Below, one piece after another: positions 35,121 through 44,008 of a stretch of DNA of 64,000 nt (its first letter is position 1; each line of letters begins with the position of its first letter). Source of the DNA: Paraburkholderia bryophila (GTDB lineage Bacteria; Pseudomonadota; Gammaproteobacteria; Burkholderiales; Burkholderiaceae); contig NZ_QLTK01000005.1 of NCBI RefSeq assembly GCF_003269035.1, forward strand, positions 124,001-188,000. Direction: 5' to 3'. The position numbers and the translations under genes were made by a program. The notes beneath the pieces are model-generated. The model was not told the DNA's origin. It saw nothing but the letters and a program-made list of their open reading frames with translations, and searched no databases.

Positions 35121-35999
35121 ATGGCAATCCTCGTTACTGGCAGCACAGGCGTTATCGGCAAGCAGGTTCTGGCACATCTGAACGGCAGCGGCGCCGACGT
35201 CCGCGCACTGACCCGCGCGCCGGAAAAAGCGCAATTCCCCGCCGGCGTCAGCGCCGTTCAAGGCGACCTGTCCGACGTGGACGGCTTGCGGCGCGCGATG
35301 CAAGACGTCGGCACGCTGTTCCTGCTGGCGCCGAACGCGCCGGACGAATTGACGCAAGCGCTGCAGGCGCTCAGCGTGGCGCGCGAAGCCGGCGTGAAGG
35401 GCGTGGTGTATCTGTCGGTGTTCAAGGGCGCGGAGTATGTGGACGTGCCGCACTTCACCGGCAAGCACACGGTCGAGCGGATGATCGAGCACCTCGATAT
35501 TCCGGCGACGGTGCTGCGTCCCGCGTATTTCATCCAGAACGACGTACGTCAGAAAGAACCGTTGCTCACGCACGGCGTGTACGGCATGCCGATCGGCGCA
35601 AAGGGGATTTCGATGGTCGACGTGCGCGACATCGGCGAGGTGGCCGCGTCGGAACTGCTGCGCCGCGAGCGGGCCGCGAATCGTCTGCCGCGCGAAACTT
35701 ACGAACTCGTCGGCCCGGATGTGATCGACGCCGAGACCTTGGTGTCGATCTGGGCCGACGTGCTGCAACGTAGCGTGCGTTACGGCGGCGACGATCTCGA
35801 CGTGCTCGAACAACGTATGAAGGCAGTGGCGCCCGCCTGGCTCGCTTACGACATGCGTCTGATGATGAGCCGCTATCAGCAGGACGGCGCGGCCGCCTCG
35901 AAGGCAGAGGTCGAGCGGCTCGCGGCATTGCTGGGACGTCAGCCGAGGTCGTATCGGGACTTCGCGGTCGAGACGGCGGCGGCGTGGGCGAAGGGCTAA
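35121..35999 (+). CDS. NmrA-like/atypical SDR oxidoreductase
   Basis: A 292-residue protein with AAGGAG before the ATG. The Rossmann motif is VTGSTGVIGKQVL (residues 5-17), and VRALTRAPEKAQFP shows the basic residue that prefers NADPH. The later segments YLSVFKGAEYVDVPHFTGKH and ATVLRPAYFIQND match the NmrA/azoreductase-like atypical SDR group, in which some members are NAD(P)H-dependent quinone or azo reductases and others are redox sensors. The divergent LysR regulator is the likely controller; the inducer may be an electrophile or quinone. Confidence 0.88.
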   Translation: MAILVTGSTGVIGKQVLAHLNGSGADVRALTRAPEKAQFPAGVSAVQGDLSDVDGLRRAMQDVGTLFLLAPNAPDELTQALQALSVAREAGVKGVVYLSVFKGAEYVDVPHFTGKHTVERMIEHLDIPATVLRPAYFIQNDVRQKEPLLTHGVYGMPIGAKGISMVDVRDIGEVAASELLRRERAANRLPRETYELVGPDVIDAETLVSIWADVLQRSVRYGGDDLDVLEQRMKAVAPAWLAYDMRLMMSRYQQDGAAASKAEVERLAALLGRQPRSYRDFAVETAAAWAKG

Positions 36000-36038
36000 G
36001 GCTTCAGGCAGCGGTTGATGGTTGATGTTTGATGCTTG

Positions 36039-36076
36039 CGTCGAGCAACCCGGTGAGGGCTTAGGGTTGCTCGACG
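36039..36076 (+). terminator. 13-bp perfect hairpin downstream of the NmrA-like gene
   Basis: CGTCGAGCAACCC (36039-36051) pairs with GGGTTGCTCGACG (36064-36076) around a 12-base loop. It begins 40 bases after the stop codon. No T-run follows, so factor-independent termination is not certain; it could be an mRNA-end structure or a remnant of a mobile repeat. Confidence 0.45.
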
Positions 36077-36077
36077 T

Positions 36078-36215
36078 ATTACGCCTTGTCTCCACGACGC
36101 CGAAGCATTGTTCGCCATCTGGTGCGACGAAGAGGCCATGCGCTATTTCTCGTTCCCCGCCATGCCGCGCCGTCAGGTGCGGCAATTTTTTGCCCTCGTC
36201 GCTCGCGGCAAATAG
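36078..36215 (+). pseudogene. Remnant of a GNAT acetyltransferase gene
   Basis: The frame ending with the stop at 36213-36215 reads HDAEALFAIWCDEEAMRYFS, then FPAMPRRQVRQFF. This is the N-terminal strand-helix of RimJ/RimL-type GNAT acetyltransferases (usual pattern DAEALFAIWSDPEAMRY). The acetyl-CoA motif and the rest of the domain are absent, and no in-frame start is present upstream. A 13-bp hairpin ends just before it. I read it as a truncated leftover of about 45 codons, not a functional gene. Confidence 0.5.
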
Positions 36216-36236
36216 TTTCATGTAAGGGATAACCCG

Positions 36237-36242
36237 TATAAT
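36237..36242 (+). promoter_or_regulatory. Perfect -10 hexamer before the MFS exporter
   Basis: TATAAT stands 58 bases before the exporter start. The -35 region (around 36214-36221) is poor. Downstream, GTCAGA (near 36257) and TCTGAC (near 36289) form a wide inverted pair between promoter and gene that may bind a repressor. Confidence 0.35.
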
Positions 36243-36299
36243 CTCCACTCCAGAGGTCAGACATCTAGAAGACTTACTTCGTCAGCCCTCTGACGTGAC

Positions 36300-37907
36300 G
36301 TGCGTCCCGCCGCGCCGCGTCGACCCGACAAGCCCTTATCGCCCCGATCCGTGAATCCGACCGCCGCTGCCCTGCCCTTCCGAAACGCCTTGTTCGCGAT
36401 GCTCGGCATCGGCCTCGTCAACATGCTGGTCGCGCTCGACCAGACCGTCGTCAGTACCGCGTTGCCGTCCATCGTCGCCGAACTGCATGGTTTCGAGTAC
36501 TACGCGTGGATCGCGAGCGCGTATCTGCTGGCGTCGGTGGTGACGGTGCCGGTGTTCGGGCGGCTCGGCGACTACTTCGGCCGCAAGCGCTTCGTGATCG
36601 CGGCGGTCATCACGTTCACGGTGGCCTCCGTGCTGTGCGGCGTCGCGAACGACATGCTGTTCCTCGTGATCGCGCGCGGCCTGCAAGGTGTCGGCGGCGG
36701 CATGATGGTCGGCACCGCGTTCGCGTCGATCCCGGATCTGTTCCCCGATCCGCGCGCGCGGGTTCGCTGGCAAGTGGTGATGGCGGCCGCGTACGGCATC
36801 GGCACGGCGGCGGGACCGTCGCTGGGCGGCTGGATGAGCGAACACTGGGGCTGGCGTTCCACGTTCCTGATCAACCTGCCGGTCGGCGCGGCGGCGCTCT
36901 ATTTCATCTGGGCGCATTTGCCCAGCTTCAAGCGCCCGCACGAAGGCGAAGTGAAGATCGACTGGCTCGGCGCGGCGCTGGTCGCCGCGGTGCTGGGCGG
37001 TCTGCAGGCTCTGATCGAAGCCGTGCCGAAACACGGACTCACCGCCGGCAATCTGGTGCTGGCCGCCTGCGTGATCGCGGGTGCGATTGCCTTGCTGGTG
37101 TGCGAAAAACGCGCCACGCATCCGATCATTCCGCTCGACCTGTTCAAGGACGCACAACTCGTCACGCTGTTCACGCTCGGCATGCTGTCCGGCTTCGTGA
37201 TGTTCTCGCTGATTTTCTTCGCGCCGCTGCTGCTGCAGGGCGGCTTCGGTTTGTCGCCGCAACAGGCCGGGCTGCTCGCCACGCCGATCGCCGCGTGCAT
37301 TGCGCTCGGCAGCGTGCTCAACACGCGCATCGTGATTCACATGAAGAAACCCACGCGGATTCTGTCGATCGGCTTTGCGCTGCTGCTGTTCGCGTCGATC
37401 GGGCTGGCCTTTGCCAATCCGGATACGCCCTACCTCTGGATCGAATTGCCGATGGCGGCGGTCGGTATCGGCCTGGGCTTCATTCTCAACAATCTGAATG
37501 TGTTCGGCCAGGAAATTGCCGGACGCGAACGTTTCGGCATTACGACCGCGTTGCTGCAATCCACCCGCATGGTGGGCGGCATGCTCGGTACGAGCATCGT
37601 CGCGACTGTCGTGCAGCATCATTACCGCGACGTCGTCACGCGTACGCTCAGCGTGCTCGGTGAGCCCGCCGCGACGCAATGGCAGCCGCGTTTCGTCGAC
37701 CTGCGCATTCTGATCGACGACGCCTCGCGCCTGAAGCTGATCGCCGACATGAAGCCGTCAGGGCTCAATACGCTCGCGCTGATCGACACCGCGCGCGACG
37801 CGCTCGTGCAGTCGATTCATATCGGCGTCTGGCTCACGGCCGTCGCGGCGCTGGCGGCCGCCTTGCTGGTGCAACGCATTTCGCATGTGGTGTTCCGCAA
37901 GAGCTGA
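36300..37907 (+). CDS. MFS drug exporter, DHA2 family (14 TM)
   Basis: A transporter of 535 residues with 14 predicted hydrophobic helices, the EmrB/QacA type. The motif LDQTVVSTALPSIVAEL in TM1 is the DHA2 signature (usual LDxTIVNVALP), and GRLGDYFGRKRFVIAAV is motif A. The long C-terminal segment between the last helices is also typical. The start is uncertain: GTG at 36300 is used, and GTG at 36351 (VNPTAAAL) would also retain all helices. No adaptor or regulator gene is next to it. It probably expels drugs or metabolites using the proton gradient. Confidence 0.9.
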   Translation: MRPAAPRRPDKPLSPRSVNPTAAALPFRNALFAMLGIGLVNMLVALDQTVVSTALPSIVAELHGFEYYAWIASAYLLASVVTVPVFGRLGDYFGRKRFVIAAVITFTVASVLCGVANDMLFLVIARGLQGVGGGMMVGTAFASIPDLFPDPRARVRWQVVMAAAYGIGTAAGPSLGGWMSEHWGWRSTFLINLPVGAAALYFIWAHLPSFKRPHEGEVKIDWLGAALVAAVLGGLQALIEAVPKHGLTAGNLVLAACVIAGAIALLVCEKRATHPIIPLDLFKDAQLVTLFTLGMLSGFVMFSLIFFAPLLLQGGFGLSPQQAGLLATPIAACIALGSVLNTRIVIHMKKPTRILSIGFALLLFASIGLAFANPDTPYLWIELPMAAVGIGLGFILNNLNVFGQEIAGRERFGITTALLQSTRMVGGMLGTSIVATVVQHHYRDVVTRTLSVLGEPAATQWQPRFVDLRILIDDASRLKLIADMKPSGLNTLALIDTARDALVQSIHIGVWLTAVAALAAALLVQRISHVVFRKS

Positions 37908-38045
37908 TCGTCAACGCGGCGCGAGGCGCGGCACGATTGCTGCTGGCGCCGGCAGCACGCTTCGGGTGTCGCCAAGGTTTAACAGTAGGGCCGCCGAAAC
38001 GCACCTATAGTAGAAGCTCTTTCAAATCCTCAGAAGGAGCGCACG

Positions 38046-38501
38046 ATGAAAGCGCGCACGTATCGGGCCGCAACCGCAGGGATTCTGTTCGCCGCGTTGC
38101 TGCCACTTTCGGCGGCCAACGCGCAACTCGGCAATCTGCTTCAACAGGGCAACTCGGGCGGTTCGTCCGGTGGTGGACTCGGCAGTCTTGGCGGCCTCGG
38201 CGGCGCGCTGTCGGGTCAATCCGTGACCTCGGGCAGTACCGGCAACGTCGCCGGTGTGCTGCAGTTCTGTATCAAGAACAACTACCTCAGCGGCGACGGC
38301 GCGTCGTCGGTTAAAGACTCGCTGATGAGCAAACTGCCGGGCGGCTCGTCCACTTCGGACAGCGGCTATACCCAGGGCGCCAAAGGCATTCTCAGCAGCG
38401 GCAGCGGTCAGCAGGTGGATCTGAGCGGCGGCGGCCTGAAGGAACAGGTCACCAAACAGGTTTGCGACAAAATTCTCGCCCAGGGGAAATCCCTGCTTTA
38501 A
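38046..38501 (+). CDS. Secreted DUF2501 (YjjA-like) protein
   Basis: A 151-residue protein with AAGGAG before the ATG. The signal peptide covers about residues 1-26 (GILFAALLPLSAANA). A Gly/Ser-rich stretch is followed by the DUF2501 core with VAGVLQFCIKNNYLSG and KEQVTKQVCDKILAQGKSLL. Two conserved cysteines (in QFCIKN and QVCDKI) probably form a disulfide in the periplasm. The function is unknown for the family. Gene composition is normal; a long hairpin follows it. Confidence 0.85.
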   Translation: MKARTYRAATAGILFAALLPLSAANAQLGNLLQQGNSGGSSGGGLGSLGGLGGALSGQSVTSGSTGNVAGVLQFCIKNNYLSGDGASSVKDSLMSKLPGGSSTSDSGYTQGAKGILSSGSGQQVDLSGGGLKEQVTKQVCDKILAQGKSLL

Positions 38502-38532
38502 GCCGGTCGCGAACGGCGGCCCCGGCTCGTGT

Positions 38533-38559
38533 CGCCCGCCAGGCTTGCCTGCGCGGGCG
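38533..38559 (+). terminator. Long GC-rich hairpin after the DUF2501 gene
   Basis: CGCCCGCCAGGC, a TT loop, and GCCTGCGCGGGCG form a 12-bp stem with one bulged base, 32 bases after the stop codon. A T-run is missing, so termination strength is uncertain. Confidence 0.45.
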
Positions 38560-38686
38560 TCGGGCTGATCTCACGGCTCAATTGTCAAATACCCTCATGG
38601 GATCGAAATACGGTCAACGTAATCGGGATGGCTAACGTTTCTGGAGAACGCACGTAACCTTCGTGCTTATCTTGGGGAGCTACGAA

Positions 38687-39148
38687 ATGAATAAGCCGTT
38701 CCTGATTCTCGCGCTGAGTGCCGCCTTCGCATCCTCCACCGCGTTCGCGCAAGCCAGCGCGCCGATGGCGGCGTCCGCCATGTCGTCGGGCGCCGTGAGC
38801 GCCACCTGTAAAGACGGAACCTCTTACTCGGGCGCCACGATGAAGGGCGCCTGCCGTGGTCACGGCGGCGTCGACAAGAAAGCGGCTTCCAAGATGAGCG
38901 CCCCGGCAGCGGCAGCAGCACCCGCCGCCTCGGCACCGGCGGCAGCACCGAAGCCGATGGCCGCGATGTCGTCCAGCGCACCGGCGGCAGGTGGCGGCCC
39001 CGGCAAGGTGTGGGTCAATACCAGCACCAAGGTGTACCACTGCTCCGGCGACAAGTACTACGGTAAGACGAAGCAAGGCTCGTACATGTCCGAAGCCGAC
39101 GCCAAGGCGAAGGGCTACCACGCGGATCACGGCAAGGCTTGCCAGTAA
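38687..39148 (+). CDS. Secreted DUF3761 protein
   Basis: A 153-residue exported protein, ATG behind GGGGAG. The signal is about residues 1-21 (LALSAAFASSTAFAQ). The body begins with CKDGTSYSGATMKGACRGHGGVDK, the DUF3761 motif. An Ala/Pro-rich linker (about residues 65-100) leads to a C-terminal segment VWVNTSTKVYHCSGDKYYG and YMSEADAKAKGYHADHGKAC, which resembles the small Cys/His module found at the end of many secreted bacterial proteins. Four Cys suggest disulfides. Function unknown. A strong terminator follows. Confidence 0.82.
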   Translation: MNKPFLILALSAAFASSTAFAQASAPMAASAMSSGAVSATCKDGTSYSGATMKGACRGHGGVDKKAASKMSAPAAAAAPAASAPAAAPKPMAAMSSSAPAAGGGPGKVWVNTSTKVYHCSGDKYYGKTKQGSYMSEADAKAKGYHADHGKACQ

Positions 39149-39187
39149 TCGCCATCGGCTAGTCACGCGAGCATCAGCACGACGAAA

Positions 39188-39216
39188 AACGCCGCCGGTT
39201 CGAACCGGCGGCGTTT
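39188..39216 (+). terminator. Strong intrinsic terminator after the DUF3761 gene
   Basis: AACGCCGCCGG and CCGGCGGCGTT form an 11-bp stem with loop TTCGAA, followed by TTTTTT counting the last stem bases. A-rich bases precede it (GAAAAAC), so on the other strand it may also end the glucarate dehydratase transcript. Confidence 0.85.
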
Positions 39217-39289
39217 TTTCATTGCGTCGACATCGACTACGCCGACACAGGCACAGGCCGCTCCGACAGCAGCGGCCCGGCTTTACCGA

Positions 39290-40639
39290 TCAGCGCACGA
39301 GGCACGGGCGCTTGTTGTCGAACTTCCAGTTCGGAATCAGATACTGCATCGCGACGCCGTCGTCGCGCGCGCCGAGACCATGCTGCTGATACAGCGCGTG
39401 CGCCTTGTCGAGCTCATCCATATCCAGCTCGACGCCCAGACCCGGCGTCTGCGGCACCTTGACCTTGCCGCCGACGATCTGCAACGGATCGCGCGTCAGA
39501 CGTTGCCCGTCCTGCCAGATCCAGTGCGTGTCGATCGCGGTGATCTTGCCGGGCGCCGCGGCCGCCACCTGCGTGAACATGGCCAGCGAAATGTCGAAGT
39601 GGTTGTTCGAATGCGAGCCCCACGTGAGGCCCCATTCGTTGCACATCTGCGCGACGCGCACCGAACCCTGCATGGTCCAGAAATGCGGATCGGCCAGCGG
39701 AATATCCACCGATTGCAACTGGATCGCGTGGCCCATCTGACGCCAGTCGGTGGCAATCATGTTGGTCGCCGTCGGCAAGCCGGTCGCGCGACGGAATTCG
39801 GCCATCACCTCGCGGCCCGAATAGCCGTTTTCCGCGCCGCACGGATCTTCCGCGTAAGCCAGCACGTCGTGTTGATCGCGGCACAGGCGCACCGCTTCCG
39901 CCAGCGACCACGCGCCGTTCGGATCGAGCGTCACGCGCGCGTTCGGGAAGCGTTCGGCAAGCGCGGTGACCGCTTCGATTTCAGCGTCGCCGGGCAGCAC
40001 GCCGCCTTTCAGCTTGAAGTCGTTGAAACCATAACGCGCCTGCGCGGCCTCGGCGAGCCGCACCACCGCCTCGGGGGTCATGGCCTGTTCGGTACGCACG
40101 CGCTCCCAGTCGTCGCGCCCGTCGGCGCCGCTCGCATACGGCAGATCGGTTTGATTGCGGTCGCCGATGTAGAACAGATAGCCGAGCATTTCCACTTCGT
40201 CGCGTTGCTGGCCTTCGCCGAGCAGCGCCGCGACCGGTACGCCGAGATGCTGGCCGAGCAGATCGAGCAACGCGGCTTCGAGCGCGGTGACCGCGTGAAT
40301 GGTGGTGCGCAGATCGAAGGTCTGCAAGCCGCGGCCGCCTGCGTCGCGATCGGCGAATTGCGTGCGCGCCTTGTTCAGGATCGCTTGCAAATTGCCGATC
40401 GACTGGCCGATCACGAACGGCCGGGCGTCGTCGATGGTCTTGCGGATGCTCTCGCCGCCCGGCACTTCGCCGACGCCCATGTGCCCCGCGCTGTCCCGCA
40501 GAATCACGATGTTGCGCGTGAAGAATGGGCCATGCGCGCCGCTCAGATTCATCAGCATGCTGTCGCGACCGGCGACGGGCACGACGCGCAGTTCCGTGAC
40601 GGTCGGCGTCGCGTTCGATTGAGTGGGTTGCGTGGACAT
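39290..40639 (-). CDS. gudD: Glucarate dehydratase
   Basis: A 449-residue enolase-superfamily enzyme that dehydrates D-glucarate to 5-keto-4-deoxyglucarate in the cytoplasm. The length matches the family. The barrel carries NDFKLKGG (catalytic Lys), TLDPNGAWS and [11 protein letters not shown] (metal ligands), [10 protein letters not shown], and [11 protein letters not shown] with the catalytic His. The N-terminal capping domain has [18 protein letters not shown] and GVGEVPGGE, diagnostic of GudD as against the galactarate-specific enzyme. The transporter gene lies upstream on the same strand (149 bases between), and a divergent FadR-type repressor is next. Aldolase and semialdehyde dehydrogenase genes of the pathway are not in the window. 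Confidence 0.95.
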   Translation of the reverse strand: MSTQPTQSNATPTVTELRVVPVAGRDSMLMNLSGAHGPFFTRNIVILRDSAGHMGVGEVPGGESIRKTIDDARPFVIGQSIGNLQAILNKARTQFADRDAGGRGLQTFDLRTTIHAVTALEAALLDLLGQHLGVPVAALLGEGQQRDEVEMLGYLFYIGDRNQTDLPYASGADGRDDWERVRTEQAMTPEAVVRLAEAAQARYGFNDFKLKGGVLPGDAEIEAVTALAERFPNARVTLDPNGAWSLAEAVRLCRDQHDVLAYAEDPCGAENGYSGREVMAEFRRATGLPTATNMIATDWRQMGHAIQLQSVDIPLADPHFWTMQGSVRVAQMCNEWGLTWGSHSNNHFDISLAMFTQVAAAAPGKITAIDTHWIWQDGQRLTRDPLQIVGGKVKVPQTPGLGVELDMDELDKAHALYQQHGLGARDDGVAMQYLIPNWKFDNKRPCLVR

Positions 40640-40788
40640 GATCTCGAGCCTGGTAAGTGAGTGAGTTAGTGAGCCGGCGAGTGAACGGCGTAGCGCGCAA
40701 TAGCGGTAGCGCTCGCGTTAGACACAGCCGGCGGACAAAAGGAAGAAGTAGCGTGACCCATGACGAACATCGCGAGCGATCAGTGTAG

Positions 40789-42120
40789 TCAGTGCGCGTT
40801 GCGATGCACCGGCTCCGCCAGCACGTCGCGATTCACGCGCCGGTCGCGGGTCAGGAAGCCCGCCGCCGCCGCAACCAGCGACGCCACGCCGAGGCCGTAC
40901 AGACCGCCGGTAATCGAACCGGTGTGCTGCTGCAGATAACCGAACGTGGCCGGCGCGAAGAAGCCGCCGAGGTTGCCCACGGAGTTGATCAACGCGATCA
41001 CCGCGGCCGCCACGCGGGCATCCAGATAGCCCTGCGGAATCGGCCAGAACAGCGAAGCCGCCGCCTTGAAACCGATCGCCGAAAAACAGATCGCCACGAA
41101 CGACAGCACCGGATTGCCCGACGTCGACGCAAACAGCCCGCACGCCGCGATCACCAGCGCCACCGCGAGCCACGCCTGCTGGAAGCGCCATTTCGCCGAC
41201 AGCACCGCGAAGCAGTACATGGCGACCATGGCGATCAGCCACGGAATCGCGTTGAGCATGCCGACCTGAAAATCGGAGAGGCCGCCCATCTTGCGGATGA
41301 TGGTCGGCAGCCAGAACGTCGCGGCGTAGATGGTCAACTGAATCGCGAAGTACAGGAAGCAGAACAGCAGAATCTGCGGGTCCTTCAGCAGCTTCATGGC
41401 AGGCAGATGCGCGCCGCCGTGCGCCTCGCGTTCGGCCTGCTCCGTGGCGATCGACGTTTCGAGCACGCTGCGCTCTTCGGCCGTGAGCCAGGACGCGTCG
41501 CGAATGCGCGACTTCAGCAACACCCAGCTCACGCCGCACAGCACGATCGAGAAGCCGCCTTCGACGAGGAACATCCACTGCCAGCCGTGCAGGCCGAAGC
41601 CGCGAATCGACAGCAGGCTGCCGGTGATCGGGCCCGACAACACCGAGGCGAGCGCGGAGCCGGCAAGAAAAACCGCCACGGCTTTGCCGCGATCTTTCTG
41701 CGGCAGCCATTGGGTGAAATAAAACACCACGCCGGGAAAGAAGCCCGCCTCGGCAACGCCGAGCAGAAAGCGCAGCACGTAGAACGACGTGTCGTTCCAG
41801 ACGAACGCCATGGCCGCCGCCACCAATCCCCACGTGCCCATGATGCGGGTGAGCCACGCGCGCGCGCCGTACTTCTGCATCAGCACGTTCGATGGCACTT
41901 CGAACAACGCATAGCCGATGAAAAACAACCCGCTGCCCAGACCATAAGCCGCCGCGCCGATGCCCAGGTCCGTCTGCATGTGCGAATTGACGAAGCCGAT
42001 GTTCACGCGGTCGATGTAGTTCGCGATGAACATGATCAGGAACAGCGGCAATACGTGCCGTTTGACTTTGGAAACCGCGGATTCGAGCGGATCGGCGGCC
42101 GGGGCAAGAGCAGAGGTCAA
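40789..42120 (-). CDS. gudP: MFS glucarate/hexarate transporter (ACS family)
   Basis: An inner-membrane symporter of 443 residues. I place the start at TTG 42120 because GGAGA stands 5 bases upstream; an ATG at 42186 would add 22 residues without a ribosome site. There are twelve helices: TM1 has VLPLFLIMFIANYIDRVNIGF, the anion-cation symporter hallmark, and TM4-5 the GVAEAGFFPGVVFYFTQW motif. The family takes up organic anions such as hexuronates and aldarates. Position next to gudD supports D-glucarate. A promoter-like TTGGAA-N18-TAGACT with an operator at its start site lies about 105 bases upstream. Confidence 0.88.
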   Translation of the reverse strand: MTSALAPAADPLESAVSKVKRHVLPLFLIMFIANYIDRVNIGFVNSHMQTDLGIGAAAYGLGSGLFFIGYALFEVPSNVLMQKYGARAWLTRIMGTWGLVAAAMAFVWNDTSFYVLRFLLGVAEAGFFPGVVFYFTQWLPQKDRGKAVAVFLAGSALASVLSGPITGSLLSIRGFGLHGWQWMFLVEGGFSIVLCGVSWVLLKSRIRDASWLTAEERSVLETSIATEQAEREAHGGAHLPAMKLLKDPQILLFCFLYFAIQLTIYAATFWLPTIIRKMGGLSDFQVGMLNAIPWLIAMVAMYCFAVLSAKWRFQQAWLAVALVIAACGLFASTSGNPVLSFVAICFSAIGFKAAASLFWPIPQGYLDARVAAAVIALINSVGNLGGFFAPATFGYLQQHTGSITGGLYGLGVASLVAAAAGFLTRDRRVNRDVLAEPVHRNAH

Positions 42121-42213
42121 GGTTGTCTCCAGTATCGGCCACTCGGGTGGCCTGATCGAACACAACGCGGCGCATTCGGGCAGCAATGCAGAGTGCGGGA
42201 AACGCGTGATATG

Positions 42214-42231
42214 TTGTCTGACGACAGTCTA
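42214..42231 (-). promoter_or_regulatory. Operator 1 and -10 region of the gud operon
   Basis: TTGTCTGACGA (42214-42224) fits the FadR-type consensus TNGTNNNACNA and is part of GTCTGACGACA. On the minus strand it lies immediately downstream of TAGACT (-10, 42231-42226), which pairs with TTGGAA (-35, 42255-42250). A repressor here would cover the transcription start of gudP-gudD. Confidence 0.5.
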
Positions 42232-42353
42232 CATGGAGAGGCCGAACGATTCCAATGCGGTGTTTACCCTTGTCCGCTTAAGGCGCCATCCAGCAGGGAT
42301 TTATCACGGATTACGCCGACTTGTCTGTAGTTCGTTCGTCGTTGAATCAAGAC

Positions 42354-42364
42354 GTCTGATGACA
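42354..42364 (+). promoter_or_regulatory. Operator 2, in the promoter of the FadR-type gene
   Basis: GTCTGATGACA differs from operator 1 by one base. On the plus strand it sits in the spacer between TTGAAT (-35, 42342-42347) and TAATAT (-10, 42366-42371), the right place for autorepression. The rest of the 400-base region between the two start codons shows nothing else firm. Confidence 0.5.
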
Positions 42365-42522
42365 ATAATATGATGTATCTCCGGCCATGGGCAGATTAAG
42401 ATCTCGGTCGCGGGATCGTCCGTGCCGCCGAGCGGCGCTATGATGGCCGGGCAGAACCGTCGTACGACCTCTCGCGCACGCAACGCGCGCATTTTCAGCC
42501 GATTTGCCGACAAGCCACAGAA

Positions 42523-43230
42523 ATGAGCAGCCTAACTGAGAAGGTGGTGGCCACCCTTTCCGACGAAATCCGCCGCGGCGCGTTGCGACCGGGCGACCGC
42601 ATTCCCACCGAAGTCGCCATGATGAAGCAGCTCAGCGTGAGCCGCTCCGTGGTCCGCGAGGCGATCTCGCGCCTGCAGGCCGCGAGGGTGGTCGAGACAC
42701 GGCACGGCATCGGCACCTTCGTGCTCGCGCCCGCGTCGGAAGAACGGCTGCAATTACCCACCGCCGATCTCTCCAGCATGCTGGACGTGATGGCGATCAT
42801 CGAATTCCGGATCGACGTCGAAGCCGCGTCGGCCGCGCTCGCCGCTGCACGGCGCACCGACCAGCATCTGAAGCAGATGCACGCCGCGCTGACACGCTTC
42901 GAGTCGGAACTCGAACGCGGCAGCACCGACACCGTGGCGCACGACATCGAGTTTCATTTGCAGATTGCGCGTGCCAGCGGCAACCGCTATTTCTTCGACG
43001 TGCTCAGCCAGTTAGGCCGCTCGGTGAGTCCGCGGACTCGACTCGGCACCGCCGAGATCGCGGAGCTCGACCATATCGAGCATTTGCGCAACGTGCTGGC
43101 CGAGCATCAGATGATCCACCGCGCGATCGAACGGCAGGACGCGGACGACGCGCGCGCCGCCATGCGCATGCATCTGAGCAACAGCCGCGAACGACTGCGT
43201 CGGGCGCATGACGCCTCGTTGCCGCGCTGA
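42523..43230 (+). CDS. FadR/GntR-family repressor of glucarate use
   Basis: A 235-residue regulator. A winged helix-turn-helix is at residues 8-75 (RIPTEVAMMKQLSVSRSVVR, then AARVVETRHGIGTFV). A helical FCD effector domain covers about residues 95-220 (MAIIEFRIDVEAASAALAAA, the metal-binding His in HDIEFHLQIARASGN, and EHQMIHRAIERQD). FCD domains bind small carboxylates, often with a metal ion. The gene is divergent from gudP-gudD, and two matching operators lie between, so it most likely represses them and itself until glucarate or a product appears. Confidence 0.9.
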   Translation: MSSLTEKVVATLSDEIRRGALRPGDRIPTEVAMMKQLSVSRSVVREAISRLQAARVVETRHGIGTFVLAPASEERLQLPTADLSSMLDVMAIIEFRIDVEAASAALAAARRTDQHLKQMHAALTRFESELERGSTDTVAHDIEFHLQIARASGNRYFFDVLSQLGRSVSPRTRLGTAEIAELDHIEHLRNVLAEHQMIHRAIERQDADDARAAMRMHLSNSRERLRRAHDASLPR

Positions 43231-43472
43231 GCGTTCGCCGTCTGAGCGCACGACAATAACGCCCGTCATCATGCGCGCGTCGACGTGTTATTCACTACGC
43301 ATCAATTGGTCCAGCTTGCTTTCCGCATAGCCAAGCTTTCAATTTCAAACAGAAGCGGATTCGCTTCTCAATTCGTTAAATCTAAAAACTCGACCGCACG
43401 CTAACCTTCTTGTCGCGCGAGCGCGAGGGCAAGCTCGCGCGTATTTTCCGAAAAACTTCCGCAAAACCAAAA

Positions 43473-43979
43473 ATGATAACCAGTAAATTTGGAATCGCCG
43501 TCGTGGCGGCGGCGGCGTTCGCGGCCGTCGCGCCTGCTTACGCGGCGTTGGGCAGCGCGCCGACGTATCCGGTGACGGCCAGCAGCACCAACGCGGGCGC
43601 GGCCAGTCCGGGCGGCGCCGCAGTCGCGCGCTTCGCGGCGAGCGCCAACGCAGCAACGCCGGCTTATACGGTCAGCCAGACGACGCTGCCGTCCGGCACG
43701 GTGGTCAACGAGTACATCACGGCGGGGAACACCGTGTTCGCGTTGAGCTGGCAAGGTCCGACCATGCCGCCGTTGAAGACGCTGCTCGCCACTTACTTCC
43801 CGACTTACGTTCAGGCACTCACCGACGCGCACGACACGCAAGGCGGCGGCTACGGCGCCGCAGTCGTGCGCCAGACGGGGCTGGTCGTGGAGACGGGCGG
43901 GCACATGGGCTCCTTCGTGGGCCGTGCCTATTTGCCGCAAGCGCTGCCGCAAGGCCTGAGCGCTGACGACATCAAGTAA
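43473..43979 (+). CDS. Secreted DUF2844 protein
   Basis: A 168-residue exported protein. A signal peptide covers about residues 1-23 (GIAVVAAAAFAAVAPAYA-A). The rest shows the DUF2844 pattern with VSQTTLPSGTVVNEYITAGNTVFALSWQGP and AVVRQTGLVVETGGHMGSFVGRAYLPQALP. The family is common in Burkholderia, usually just before a DUF3443 gene, as here (29 bases apart). The start at 43473 has a weak ribosome site; a TTG at 43410 is in frame. Function unknown; the pairing suggests a partner or substrate of the DUF3443 lipoprotein. Confidence 0.82.
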   Translation: MITSKFGIAVVAAAAFAAVAPAYAALGSAPTYPVTASSTNAGAASPGGAAVARFAASANAATPAYTVSQTTLPSGTVVNEYITAGNTVFALSWQGPTMPPLKTLLATYFPTYVQALTDAHDTQGGGYGAAVVRQTGLVVETGGHMGSFVGRAYLPQALPQGLSADDIK

Positions 43980-44008
43980 ATCAACAGCAATCAATCGAGA
44001 GAATACAA

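Noticed and set aside
38654..38659. GTAACC before the DUF3761 gene as a further SigF-type promoter
   Set aside because: No CGAA stands 16 bases downstream; the nearest is 23 bases away, so spacing fails.
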